A DNA stretch of 64,000 nucleotides, taken from contig JBBRYF010000006.1 in assembly GCA_038237925.1 (NCBI GenBank), forward strand, positions 78,734-142,733. Reading direction: 5' to 3'. Shown here piece by piece: positions 8,361-15,919 of this stretch. Under the pieces are notes generated by a model. That model made no database searches. It was not told where the DNA came from and saw nothing but the letters and a program-made list of their open reading frames with translations. Source of the DNA: AC-32 sp038237925. Lineage in GTDB: Bacteria; Actinomycetota; Thermoleophilia; Gaiellales; Gaiellaceae. Each line of letters begins with the position of its first letter. The first letter of the stretch is position 1. The position numbers and the translations under genes were made by a program.

Positions 8361-9887
8361 TTGAAGAGCATCAAGGGGTTGCTGTGCGCGTGCCTCGCGC
8401 TCGCCTGCGTGACTGCCGCCGGAGTCGCGCACGCAGGTCTGGACGTCGGCGTCACCGAGGACGCCGGCAAGACCGGCAACGGCGTGGCGTTCTTCGCAAC
8501 GCTCAAAGACGTCGGCCTGAAGGTGAACCGCGTCTCGATCAACTGGGATCCCGCCGCCCCGATGACGATCCCGGCTCAGGCCGAGATCGCGAAGTGGCTA
8601 CCGCAGGCGCAGGTCAGCGGCATCAGGATCATCTTCGCGGTCGCGCCGCACGACGCGCACGACCTGACCGCGACACCCGGAGCGACGGCGAAGTTCGTCG
8701 CCTTCGTCCAGAAGCTCGCGCAGACCTTCCCGTCGGTCAACGACTACGTGATCGGTAACGAGCCGAACCAGCCACGGTTCTGGCTGCCGCAGTTCTCGCC
8801 GACCGGACGGCCGCTCGCCGCCGCGCAGTATCTCCCGATCCTCGCCGGCTCCTACGACGTGCTCAAGACCCGAAACCCGACGATCAACGTGATCGGCGTC
8901 GGCCTCTCGCCGCGCGGCAATGACCAGCCGTTCGCGAAGAGCAACATCTCCCGCTCGCCGGTCCGCTTCCTCCACGACCTCGGCGTCGCCTACCGCGCGA
9001 CCGGGCGGACGAAGCCGCTGATGGACGAGCTCGCTTTCCACCCGTATCCGGCCCGCAACGTCGACACCCCGGAGGTCGGCTACGGCTGGCCGAACGCGGG
9101 GCTGCCGAACCTGGACCGGATCAAGCAAGGAGTCTGGGACGCCTTCCATGGCACTGCCCAGCCGACGTTCGCGGAGACCGGCGGCACCTTCGCGCAGCCG
9201 CTGCGGCTCGACCTCGACGAGGTCGGCTGGCAGGTCGAGATCCTGCCCGCGCTCGCCGCGCTCTACTTCGGCGCCGAGACCCCCGGCCTCGCGCCCGTGC
9301 CCGAGGAGACGCAGGCCAACTACTACGACGACGTGATCAGGTCGGCCGAATGCGACCCGACGGTGCGGATGCTGAGCTTCTTCCACCTGACCGACGAGCT
9401 CGACCTCGGCCGCTGGCAGAGCGGGCTCGAGCGCGCCGACGGCTCGCACCGGCCCTCGTACGACCGGGTCAAGCAGACGATCGCCCAGACACATGGCGAC
9501 TGCCCGGTGGCGCCGACGAGCTGGAGGCACGCGAGCGGCGTGATCCTGCCGGTCGCCGCGTGGGGCAAGCTCCGCAAGCCGTTCCCGCTCAAGCGCTCCC
9601 GCTGGAGCTTCTCCGCCGGCGCTGCCGAGGAAGCCACTTTCCGCGCCGGGATCTTCAAGGCCGGCCCGCGCAAGGCCGCACTCGGGAAGCGGCTCGCGAA
9701 GGGCAAGCCCAAGCCGGCGCTGTTCGCGAAGGGCACGATCAAGGCGAAGCGGCGCTTGGTGTACTTTCCGATACGCAAGCTCAAGGCAGGTAGGTACGTC
9801 TTTGCGATCCGCATGAGCGCGACCATGAATCCCCAGCGCGCGAGCGTTCTCGTCAGCCGCTCGTTCCGCGTCGGCCCTCGTCGATGA
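8361..9887 (+). CDS. Secreted glycoside-hydrolase-like (TIM-barrel) protein
   Basis: 508 residues from a TTG with AGGAGG ten bases upstream. Residues 1-25 form a signal peptide ending GVAHA. The catalytic-like barrel has VNRVSINWDP, the acid/base-type motif YVIGNEPNQPRFW (Asn-Glu-Pro, as in clan GH-A) and LDLDEVGWQ as a likely nucleophile-strand region. The last 110 residues form a Lys/Arg-rich beta domain (KRRLVYFPIRKLKAGRYVF) that may bind the envelope or a polymer. The stop overlaps the next ATG (ATGA). Probably an exported glycan hydrolase; substrate unknown. Confidence 0.7.
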   Translation: MKSIKGLLCACLALACVTAAGVAHAGLDVGVTEDAGKTGNGVAFFATLKDVGLKVNRVSINWDPAAPMTIPAQAEIAKWLPQAQVSGIRIIFAVAPHDAHDLTATPGATAKFVAFVQKLAQTFPSVNDYVIGNEPNQPRFWLPQFSPTGRPLAAAQYLPILAGSYDVLKTRNPTINVIGVGLSPRGNDQPFAKSNISRSPVRFLHDLGVAYRATGRTKPLMDELAFHPYPARNVDTPEVGYGWPNAGLPNLDRIKQGVWDAFHGTAQPTFAETGGTFAQPLRLDLDEVGWQVEILPALAALYFGAETPGLAPVPEETQANYYDDVIRSAECDPTVRMLSFFHLTDELDLGRWQSGLERADGSHRPSYDRVKQTIAQTHGDCPVAPTSWRHASGVILPVAAWGKLRKPFPLKRSRWSFSAGAAEEATFRAGIFKAGPRKAALGKRLAKGKPKPALFAKGTIKAKRRLVYFPIRKLKAGRYVFAIRMSATMNPQRASVLVSRSFRVGPRR

Positions 9888-11017
9888 GGGATCCGCGAGC
9901 CGCCCGGCTCGGCGAGCTGATCGTCTCCTACTCGCTCGGCCTCGAGCCGGGCAAGGTGGTGCGGATCGATGCCCCGCTTGTCGCCGAGCCGCTCGCGGTC
10001 GAGGTCTATCGCGCCGCGCTCTCCGCCGGCGCGCACCCGTACGTGGACGTCGCGCTCGAGCGCGCTCCCGAGCTCCTGCTCGCGGAGGCGAGCGAGGAGC
10101 AGCTCGACTTCGTCTCGCCGATCGCACTGGCGGAGATCGAACAGGTGGACGCGATCGTGACCGTCTGGTCGGAGTCGAACACACGTGCGCTGAGCCGCGC
10201 CGACCCGGACCGGCACCAGCGGTGGATCGCCTCGACCCAGCAGCTCGCGAAGCGCCGCTGGGCGCGCATGGCCGCCGACGAGCTCGGGTGGTGCGGCGTC
10301 CTCTTCCCGACCGAGGGCCACGCACAGGACGCCGAGATGTCGCTCGCCGCGTACGAGCGGTTCGTCTTCCGCGCCTGCCATGTCGAGGAGCCGGGTGACG
10401 CAGTCGCGCACTGGCGCCGCGTTCGAGACGAGCTGGGCGCCCGCGCGCAGGGCCTCGCAGAGGTGCGGGAGCTGCGGATCGTCGGTCCCGGGACCGACCT
10501 CAAGCTCGGCGTCGAGGGCAGGCGCTGGCAGGCCGCCGACGGGCGCTACAACATGCCAGACGGCGAGATCTACACGAGCCCGCTCGAGACCGTCACCGAA
10601 GGAGAGATCAGCTTTACGTTCCCGGCTCTCTTTCATGGGCGCGAGGTGACGGAGATCAAGCTGCGCTTCGAGGGCGGGACGGTGGTCGCGGCGGAGGCGG
10701 CTCGCGGAGGCGAGTACCTAGACGCGCTCCTCGAGCTCGACGACGGCGCGCGCCGGCTTGGCGAGGTCGCGTTCGGCCTCAACTACGAGATCGACCGCTT
10801 CACCCAGAACACGCTCTTCGACGAGAAGATCGGCGGCACGATGCACGTCGCGCTCGGCTCCGCGTTCGACGACCTCGGCGGCCAGAACGAGTCGGCGCTG
10901 CACTGGGACCTCGTCTGCGACCTGCGCGCCGAGGGCGAGGTGTACGCCGACGGCGAGCTGATCTGGCGGGCCGGCCGCTTCCTCGAGCAGCCCGAGCCGG
11001 CGGTCGAGCGTGTCTGA
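9884..11017 (+). CDS. M29-family aminopeptidase (first of tandem pair)
   Basis: 377 residues. The M29 (AmpS/PepS-type) architecture is visible: the N-terminal block RLGELIVSYSLGLEPGKVV, WSESNTRALSRADP, and the C-terminal metal-binding block FGLNYEIDR, EKIGGTMHVALG and ALHWDLVCDLR. These enzymes release N-terminal amino acids using two metal ions held by Glu, His, Tyr and Asp. It overlaps the upstream gene by 4 bases and the next M29 gene by 8, indicating one operon. Cytoplasmic. Confidence 0.9.
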   Translation: MRDPRAARLGELIVSYSLGLEPGKVVRIDAPLVAEPLAVEVYRAALSAGAHPYVDVALERAPELLLAEASEEQLDFVSPIALAEIEQVDAIVTVWSESNTRALSRADPDRHQRWIASTQQLAKRRWARMAADELGWCGVLFPTEGHAQDAEMSLAAYERFVFRACHVEEPGDAVAHWRRVRDELGARAQGLAEVRELRIVGPGTDLKLGVEGRRWQAADGRYNMPDGEIYTSPLETVTEGEISFTFPALFHGREVTEIKLRFEGGTVVAAEAARGGEYLDALLELDDGARRLGEVAFGLNYEIDRFTQNTLFDEKIGGTMHVALGSAFDDLGGQNESALHWDLVCDLRAEGEVYADGELIWRAGRFLEQPEPAVERV

Positions 11018-12110
11018 GCGGCTGCGCCGGTTCGCCGAGGTGCTCGTCGGCTACTCGGCCGGCGTGAAGCCCGGCGACCTCGTCGTGATCGAAGGAACGA
11101 CCAACGTCGAGCCGCTGCTGAACGAGCTCTACGGCGCGGTGCTACGCGCCGACGGCCGACCGGCGACGCGGGTCTACCCGGAGCTCACGGAGCTGCTGCT
11201 CTCGGAGGGAACCGACGCGCAGGCCGCGTGGCTGAGCCCAGCCGAGCTCGAGGACGTCGAACGCGCAGACGTCTGGATCGTGATCGAGGCGCCGAGCAAC
11301 ACGAAGGCGCTGACCATGATCGACCCCGAGCGCCAGGCGCTGGTCCAGCGCTCGAGGAAAGAGCTCCGCGAGCGCTACCTCGAGCGCGCGCTGCACGGCG
11401 AGCTGCGCTGGGTGCTGACCGGCTACCCGACGAGCGCGGCCGCTCAGGACGCGGAGATGTCGTTAGCCGAGTACGAGGACTTCCTCTACGCAGCCGCGCT
11501 GCTCGACGACGGCGACCCGGTCGCCCGCTGGCGCGCGTTCTCCGAGGAGCTGAAGCGCGCGGCCGAGTTCATGAACGGCAAGGAGGAGCTCCGCATCGTC
11601 GCGGAGGACACCGACCTGACCCTGACGTTCGGGGGCCGCACGTGGCTCGCGGCCGACGGTCACGAGAACTTCCCGGACGGCGAGGTCTTCACCGCCCCGC
11701 ACGAGACCGGGGTGGAGGGCACGATCCGCTTCACGTATCCGGCGGTCTTCCGCGGCCGGCAGGTGGACGACGTGCGACTGCGCTTCCGCGAGGGCGAGGT
11801 CGTCGAGGCGACCGCGGCCCGCGCGCAGGACTTCCTCGAGGAGATGATCGCGGTCGACGAGGGCGCGCGACGGGTGGGCGAGCTCGCCTTCGGCCTGAAC
11901 GAGGCGGTCACGCTCTTCACGCACAACATCCTTTTCGACGAGAAGATCGGCGGCACCGTCCACCTCGCCCTCGGCAGCGCGTATCCGGAGTGCGGCGGCG
12001 AAAATCGCTCAGCGCTGCACTGGGACATGATCTGCGACCTCCGTTCGGGCAGCGAGGTCTACGCCGACGGAGAGCTCGTCTACCGGGACGGGCGCTTCCT
12101 CTCGCTCTGA
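11010..12110 (+). CDS. M29-family aminopeptidase (second of tandem pair)
   Basis: 366 residues from a GTG inside the previous M29 gene. It has the same block order: RRFAEVLVGYSAGVKPGDLVV, VIEAPSNTKALTMIDPER, EKIGGTVHLALGSAYPECGG and ALHWDMICDLR. It is clearly a diverged tandem duplicate, so the two may differ in residue preference or form a mixed assembly. The TGA at 12108-12110 overlaps the proposed CTG start of the next gene. Confidence 0.9.
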   Translation: MSERLRRFAEVLVGYSAGVKPGDLVVIEGTTNVEPLLNELYGAVLRADGRPATRVYPELTELLLSEGTDAQAAWLSPAELEDVERADVWIVIEAPSNTKALTMIDPERQALVQRSRKELRERYLERALHGELRWVLTGYPTSAAAQDAEMSLAEYEDFLYAAALLDDGDPVARWRAFSEELKRAAEFMNGKEELRIVAEDTDLTLTFGGRTWLAADGHENFPDGEVFTAPHETGVEGTIRFTYPAVFRGRQVDDVRLRFREGEVVEATAARAQDFLEEMIAVDEGARRVGELAFGLNEAVTLFTHNILFDEKIGGTVHLALGSAYPECGGENRSALHWDMICDLRSGSEVYADGELVYRDGRFLSL

Positions 12111-12616
12111 CGCGCGTCGTCGTCATCGCCGACACGCACCTGCCGCGCGGGTCGCGGCGCCTGCCGGACGAGTGCGTGCGCGAGCTCGAGCGCGCCGACC
12201 TGATCCTCCACGCGGGGGACTTCACGGCTGCGTCCGTGCTGCGCGAGCTCGAGGCGCTCGCTTTGGTCGAGGCGGTGTACGGGAACATGGACGAGCCGGC
12301 GCTGCAGGAAGAGCTGCCGGAGCGGCGGGTGGTCGAGGTCGACGGCATCCGGATCGGCATGGTCCACATCCCGGGCGCGCGCGTGGGGCGGGAGGAGCGG
12401 CTGATCGGCTGGTTCCCGGGCTGCGACGCAGTCGTTTACGGTCACACGCATCTACCGCAGGTCGAGCAGCACCGCGGCGTGTGGATCCTCAACCCCGGCA
12501 GCCCGACTGAGCGCCGGCGCGCGGCGCACCGTTCGCTTCTGGTCCTCGATGCGGCCGGATCCCGCTTGGAACCGGGCCTCTTGAACGCTTCTTGGGGGAG
12601 TATCGGTTCTCTGTAG
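12107..12616 (+). CDS. YfcE/MJ0936-type metallophosphoesterase, 3' end altered by IS insertion
   Basis: About 169 residues with the full calcineurin-like set: VVVIADTHLPRG (DxH), LHAGDFT (GD), VYGNMDEP (GNxD), YGHTHLPQ (GHxH) and LNPGSPT. Family members are small Mn-dependent phosphodiesterases. No ATG, GTG or TTG sits near the conserved first strand; the CTG at 12107 overlapping the M29 stop (CTGA) is the likely start. The IS1595 element inserted at the original stop: the protein ended ...NAS with a TGA, but the transposon end now adds WGSIGSL and supplies a TAG. All catalytic motifs remain, so the gene is probably still functional. Confidence 0.85.
   Translation: MTRVVVIADTHLPRGSRRLPDECVRELERADLILHAGDFTAASVLRELEALALVEAVYGNMDEPALQEELPERRVVEVDGIRIGMVHIPGARVGREERLIGWFPGCDAVVYGHTHLPQVEQHRGVWILNPGSPTERRRAAHRSLLVLDAAGSRLEPGLLNASWGSIGSL
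12587..12594. repeat. Left 8-bp target-site duplication (GCTTCTTG)
   Basis: GCTTCTTG directly abuts the left inverted repeat and recurs exactly at 15173-15180 after the right one. 8-bp duplications are usual for the IS1595 family. Confidence 0.9.
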
Positions 12617-12664
12617 AAGCCGGGATGAGGCGTGGCTGCGCCGTGAGGCGTGGTGAATGCTGCG

Positions 12665-13489
12665 CTACGACCTCGGCTTCAGGAGTGGTTCAAGCTCGCT
12701 GAGGATTTCCGTACAGGTCGCGCCGATCGCATCCAGCGAGGGCATCAGGTCCCAATTCGGCTTTCCGAAGACGGCCTTGCCGACGACCTGCGCCTGCAAG
12801 TCCACGTCTGGGTGCGATCCGGTCGGAATAACGAAGAGGTTCGCTACTTCGCTGCCGTCTCGGAGGGGTTCAGGATCGGGCAATTCAAGGACGTTCTGCT
12901 CGCCGGGTGCGTATCGACAATCGCGGAGGGTCGACTCATGCGGAATCGTCCCACGAACGACGAAGGCCCCAAAAGCCGCGACTTGGATAGCTCGATGCTT
13001 GTCGTGGTTCGACAACTCCCTCAAGACCGTGAGCGGGCTAGAGAGAGTGTCCGGCAAACCAGCCTCAAGTTGAAATGGCTGGAACTTCTTCACGACGTCG
13101 GCTGCGGTGTCGGACATGAACTTGCGGTGAGGATGAGAGGGCCAGGAATGACCCTTGGCCTTATCGATCATGGGGAACTGGATGCTCGGGGCCTGGGTCT
13201 CGTCCGGCTCCCGCCCGAGGTGATCAATCGCCAGTTGCCATGCCGCGTAGTTCAACGCCGAACGAAAGTCGCTTACCGCGTTACCGACGATGAGCCCAGC
13301 GTCATCCGGGAGGCCTGGCCAGGCCGTGTAGGACATGACGCTCCGTTCCGGATCAAAGTGCCGCCGGGTTTCGATCGGATGTTCCTGACCGTCAGCAAAC
13401 CGTCCGACCGCTATACGGAGCGAATCGACGTGGCCTTCAGCTCTTTCCAGCTTCGCCCAAGCGTCGTCCAGTCGAGACTTCGGAGTCAT
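12665..13489 (-). CDS. IS1595 passenger protein, unknown function
   Basis: 274 residues from the ATG at 13487-13489 (MTPKSRLDDAWAKLERAEGH); an upstream in-frame start would add 27 Arg-rich residues without a better ribosome site. The protein is soluble, with motifs GNAVSDFRSALNYAAWQLA and LRELSNHDKHRAIQ, the latter resembling HEPN-like or MAE_28990-type helical proteins of unknown role. It is divergent from the small gene at 13553. Lying inside the transposon ends, it is cargo; I do not recognise a function. Confidence 0.65.
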   Translation of the reverse strand: MTPKSRLDDAWAKLERAEGHVDSLRIAVGRFADGQEHPIETRRHFDPERSVMSYTAWPGLPDDAGLIVGNAVSDFRSALNYAAWQLAIDHLGREPDETQAPSIQFPMIDKAKGHSWPSHPHRKFMSDTAADVVKKFQPFQLEAGLPDTLSSPLTVLRELSNHDKHRAIQVAAFGAFVVRGTIPHESTLRDCRYAPGEQNVLELPDPEPLRDGSEVANLFVIPTGSHPDVDLQAQVVGKAVFGKPNWDLMPSLDAIGATCTEILSELEPLLKPRS

Positions 13490-13552
13490 GGGTCGCAGCC
13501 TGCGATGGAGGCGGAGGAATGATCTCCGTAACCGCCAGTACGCTGTCCAGAC

Positions 13553-13672
13553 ATGGCCGACAAGTCTCAAGAGCCGAAGCAGACTACGCCGAAGGGATTA
13601 GAGATTCCGCTGCCGAAGCGCTCCGAGGTCATGGACTTCTTCCGCAAGGTCACGAAGCCCAAGAAGCGCTAG
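13553..13672 (+). CDS. 39-residue basic protein, IS1595 passenger
   Basis: ATG at 13553 to TAG at 13670-13672. The product starts MADKSQEPKQTTPKGLEIPL, continues with a hydrophobic-basic helix (MDFFRKVTKP) and ends KKR. It is Lys-rich and Pro-punctuated with no membrane segment. The gene is divergent from the 274-residue passenger with about 60 bases between their starts, so they may share a control region. Function unknown. Confidence 0.55.
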   Translation: MADKSQEPKQTTPKGLEIPLPKRSEVMDFFRKVTKPKKR

Positions 13673-13728
13673 ACGACTTCGGCGGAACGGTAAGGCGCGA
13701 AGCATGGCCCCGCGCCTTCCGTCTCCTG

Positions 13729-13914
13729 CTAAGCGGCCCGGTTAGTCCGGTCAACGACCGGAGCCGAAGCCGCGTGACGCTTGATGGTCGCGATGGCATT
13801 CTCTGCGCCTGCCTTGCGGGTGTAGCCCTCGGTCCACCAGACCAAGTTCCCACCCGACCAGAAGCGCGCGCGGAAGCCATCCACGTCGCGTCGGATTGTG
13901 AAGTAGGGGCGCAT
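13729..13914 (-). CDS. DUF1508 (YegP-like) protein, IS1595 passenger
   Basis: 61 residues. YFTIRRDVDGFRARFWSGG, VWWTEGYTRKAGAENAIATI and KRHAA match the DUF1508/YegP repeat (FxxxRxxxGxFRxRL, SExYxSKxGAxNxIxSV). YegP-type proteins are small beta-alpha folds of unclear function, sometimes stress-linked. Only a single repeat is present. It lies between the small passenger gene and the transposase, inside the transposon. Confidence 0.75.
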   Translation of the reverse strand: MRPYFTIRRDVDGFRARFWSGGNLVWWTEGYTRKAGAENAIATIKRHAASAPVVDRTNRAA

Positions 13915-14073
13915 AGCCCTTACCTCCCGCTCGATTCCCCCGCCTGCCGCGCCAACGGCTCCATTCAGCGGAGGGCTGGGGAAAACGGTAGGCGGGGAAT
14001 CGGACGTCAGGTCCGGTCCCTAAGCTCCCCCTTGCGCCTGACTCCCGCTCGGCGCTGGGTGACACCTACTGAC

Positions 14074-14101
14074 GGCGGCCTGAGCGCCAACTCAGGCCGC
14101 C
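14074..14101 (-). terminator. Transposase terminator hairpin
   Basis: GGCGGCCTGAG (14074-14084) and CTCAGGCCGCC (14091-14101) form a perfect 11-bp stem with loop CGCCAA, starting 9 bases past the reverse-strand transposase stop. The 195-base gap from 13915 to 14109 holds nothing else I can identify. Confidence 0.7.
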
Positions 14102-14109
14102 AACTTCTT

Positions 14110-15042
14110 CTAAAGCGCCGCAGCCTCTACCAGGTCAAGGAACATAGCCCGCCGGTCGTCCCGGTGGTTGTAGCGCCACACGTACTCGTTCAAGTAGCCC
14201 TGCAGCCACTTGTGCGAGACAGCGTGGTAGTTGCCTCGGATCCCGGACTTCATGTTCCCGAAGAAGCCCTCGATGGTCTGCGTGTGGACGTTCCCGTCCA
14301 CGTAGATCCGCGCCGAGTGATTGATCCGTCGGTGCGTGTAGCCCGTTTTGCCGAGCTTCTTGTACCCGTGGTAGTCGTCCGTGTAGAGGATCGAGTCGGG
14401 GACGACGTACTCGCGCACCTTCCGCACTACCAGCGGCCCTCGACTATTGGGGACAACCTCGGCCCGAATGCGGCCCTTGCGCTCGACGGCGGCGAAGACC
14501 AACGCCTTGCGATCCCAGTGGGCGTTCTTCGGCAGCTTCGGGTAGGCGCGAGGCTTCCCGCCCACGAAGGTCTCGTCGGCCTCGACCTCGCCGGACAACT
14601 GCGTCTCGTTCTGGGTCATGGCCTCGTTCCGAATCTTGTTGAACATTCGCCAGGCGGTCTCGTAGTGGACGCCAAGCTCCCGGCCGTGGTGCTTGGCCGA
14701 GATTCCGCATTTTGTGCTCGCCATGAGGTACATGGCGTAGAACCACAGGTGGAGCGAGGTCGAGGACTTCGCAAAGATCGTCCCTGCCGTCGGGTGGACG
14801 TGGTGGCCGCAAGCGGTACACGTCCACGACTGGCGGCGCTGCGTCGTCTTGTAGCGCTTGAAGCGCCGCTCCTGTTCGCACTTCGGGCAGTGAGCCGTCT
14901 CGCCGTCGGGCGAGTGACGAGTACGCCACAGGTGCTCAAGGCAAGCCTCGTCGTCGGGGAACTTCTTCATGAACTCCATCACCGAGTAGGTGGAGTCCGA
15001 GGAAGCGGCGCGGATAGGGTGAAGGCGGTCAACTGGGGGCAC
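14110..15042 (-). CDS. IS1595-family (ISXO2-like) transposase
   Basis: 310 residues from a GTG at 15040-15042 with AAGGAG seven bases upstream. The N-terminal zinc ribbon shows CPKCEQ near residue 52 and CTACGHH near residue 75. The ISXO2-like DDE-type domain has SGEVEADETFVGGKP, ILYTDDYHGYKKLG and HTQTIEGFFGNMKSG. This order defines the IS1595 family, which moves by cut-and-paste and makes 8-bp duplications, as found here. Length is normal and no frameshift is visible, so the enzyme is probably active. Confidence 0.95.
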   Translation of the reverse strand: MPPVDRLHPIRAASSDSTYSVMEFMKKFPDDEACLEHLWRTRHSPDGETAHCPKCEQERRFKRYKTTQRRQSWTCTACGHHVHPTAGTIFAKSSTSLHLWFYAMYLMASTKCGISAKHHGRELGVHYETAWRMFNKIRNEAMTQNETQLSGEVEADETFVGGKPRAYPKLPKNAHWDRKALVFAAVERKGRIRAEVVPNSRGPLVVRKVREYVVPDSILYTDDYHGYKKLGKTGYTHRRINHSARIYVDGNVHTQTIEGFFGNMKSGIRGNYHAVSHKWLQGYLNEYVWRYNHRDDRRAMFLDLVEAAAL

Positions 15043-15172
15043 GTGTCGCTCCTTGTTGGCAAGAACGCGTCACTGGTTGCCACCGGTGGCGCGTTCGCTT
15101 TATCTAAGCCAAATACTAGGGATCGGGTCGGACGTTGAGCGGGCGCGTTTCTACAGAGAACCGATACTCCCC

Positions 15173-15180
15173 GCTTCTTG
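15173..15180. repeat. Right 8-bp target-site duplication (GCTTCTTG)
   Basis: Exact copy of 12587-12594. Its last three bases (TTG) are the first half of the -35 hexamer of the SOS-controlled LysM gene, so the duplication regenerated an intact promoter on this side. Confidence 0.9.
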
Positions 15181-15206
15181 ACACGAACAGATGTTCGCGT
15201 TACCAT
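15178..15206 (+). promoter_or_regulatory. Promoter of the LysM gene (leaderless)
   Basis: TTGACA (15178-15183), a 17-base spacer and TACCAT (15201-15206). Initiation about 7-10 bases downstream would fall at or just before the ATG at 15216, implying a leaderless transcript; no Shine-Dalgarno sequence precedes that ATG. Confidence 0.7.
15184..15197. promoter_or_regulatory. SOS box 1 (LexA operator)
   Basis: CGAACAGATGTTCG matches the Gram-positive/actinobacterial LexA consensus CGAAC-N4-GTTCG with perfect outer arms. It fills the spacer between the -35 and -10 hexamers, so bound LexA should block RNA polymerase. Confidence 0.85.
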
Positions 15207-15208
15207 GG

Positions 15209-15222
15209 CGAACATATGTTCG
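15209..15222. promoter_or_regulatory. SOS box 2 (LexA operator) overlapping the start codon
   Basis: CGAACATATGTTCG is a perfect 14-base palindrome with LexA arms. The ATG of the LysM gene (15216-15218) lies inside it. It is centred 25 bases from box 1, so both could be bound at once. Confidence 0.87.
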
Positions 15223-15464
15223 GAAAGATCCTCCTGATCTCGGTGTTGGCGCTGATCGCGTGGGCCGCGCTTGCGCGGGCCTCGCACGGTGCCGGGCCTG
15301 AGCAGCGCTATACCGTCAAGCCGGGCGACACGCTCTGGACGATCGCGACGAGCCACTACGCGGGTGACCCACGCGATGCGATCTACCGCATCGACCGCCG
15401 GAACCACCTCGGCACCGGCGTGATCGTCCCGGGCGAGCGGCTCGTGCTGCCGTCAGCCCGGTAG
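15216..15464 (+). CDS. SOS-regulated membrane LysM protein (YneA/DivS-like division inhibitor candidate)
   Basis: 82 residues from the ATG inside SOS box 2. Residues 1-25 form a single N-terminal membrane segment (MFGKILLISVLALIAWAALA); residues about 31-79 form a LysM domain (RYTVKPGDTLWTIA, then GVIVPGERLVLP). Small membrane-LysM proteins behind LexA sites are SOS-induced cell-division suppressors in other Gram-positives: YneA in Bacillus, DivS in Corynebacterium and Rv2719c in Mycobacterium. Architecture, size and operators all fit, so I infer the same role: pausing septation after DNA damage. The IS1595 element ends 12 bases before the first SOS box. Confidence 0.82.
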   Translation: MFGKILLISVLALIAWAALARASHGAGPEQRYTVKPGDTLWTIATSHYAGDPRDAIYRIDRRNHLGTGVIVPGERLVLPSAR

Positions 15465-15899
15465 CGGCAGGCCGGCCGTGTAGACCCGCTCGCCTCGGAA
15501 GAGGCGACGCTCGCGGTCCCATGGGAAGAAGATCGTGACCTTCCAGGCCAGGCGCTCGCGCGTCGGGGCGATGCCGAGCCACTCGGCCTCGTGCGTGCCG
15601 GTCACGTTGGCTTCCTCGCAGACGCCCTGCGGGCCGATCACGATGTCGGTCAGGCGAAAGTCGATGTCGGGGAAGCCGCCCAGGAGCCCCAGGTAGAACT
15701 GCGCGGCTCCCTCGTGTCCCTCCCAGCGGTGACCCGTCTGGACGAGCTCGTAGACGCAGTCGTCGGTCAGCGTCGAGAGCAGACCGGGCACGTCGCGCGC
15801 GTCCTCGGCCTTCGAGTGACGCTTCCAGAGCTCGCGAATCGCATCGTGCTCCTCGGGGGAGGGGTCGCGGCGGATCAGGTCGAGGACGTCGTCGCCCAC
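15453..15899 (-). CDS. SnoaL-like / NTF2-fold protein
   Basis: 148 residues from a GTG at 15897-15899. The pattern HDAIRELWKRHSKAEDARDV, LLSTLTDDCVYELVQTG, RWEGHEGAAQFYLGLLGGFP and HEAEWLGIAPT is typical of SnoaL-like polyketide-cyclase/ester-cyclase relatives of the NTF2 superfamily. Substrate cannot be told; many relatives are small hydrolases or isomerases. The 3' end overlaps the convergent LysM gene by 12 bases. Confidence 0.75.
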   Translation of the reverse strand: MGDDVLDLIRRDPSPEEHDAIRELWKRHSKAEDARDVPGLLSTLTDDCVYELVQTGHRWEGHEGAAQFYLGLLGGFPDIDFRLTDIVIGPQGVCEEANVTGTHEAEWLGIAPTRERLAWKVTIFFPWDRERRLFRGERVYTAGLPLPG

Positions 15900-15919
15900 C
15901 GGCGCGACTCTACTCAGAC

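Larger units (their letters stand above)
12595..15172 (-). mobile_element. IS1595-family element with passenger genes, complete
   Basis: 2,578 bp bounded by perfect 24-bp terminal inverted repeats (12595-12618 and 15149-15172, outer ends GGGGAGTATCGG) and flanked by 8-bp duplications GCTTCTTG. It holds an ISXO2-type transposase on the reverse strand plus three passenger frames: a 274-residue protein, a 39-residue basic peptide and a DUF1508 protein. Intact ends and matching duplications suggest fairly recent insertion. It separates a metallophosphoesterase gene from an SOS-box LysM gene that were originally adjacent. Confidence 0.93.
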
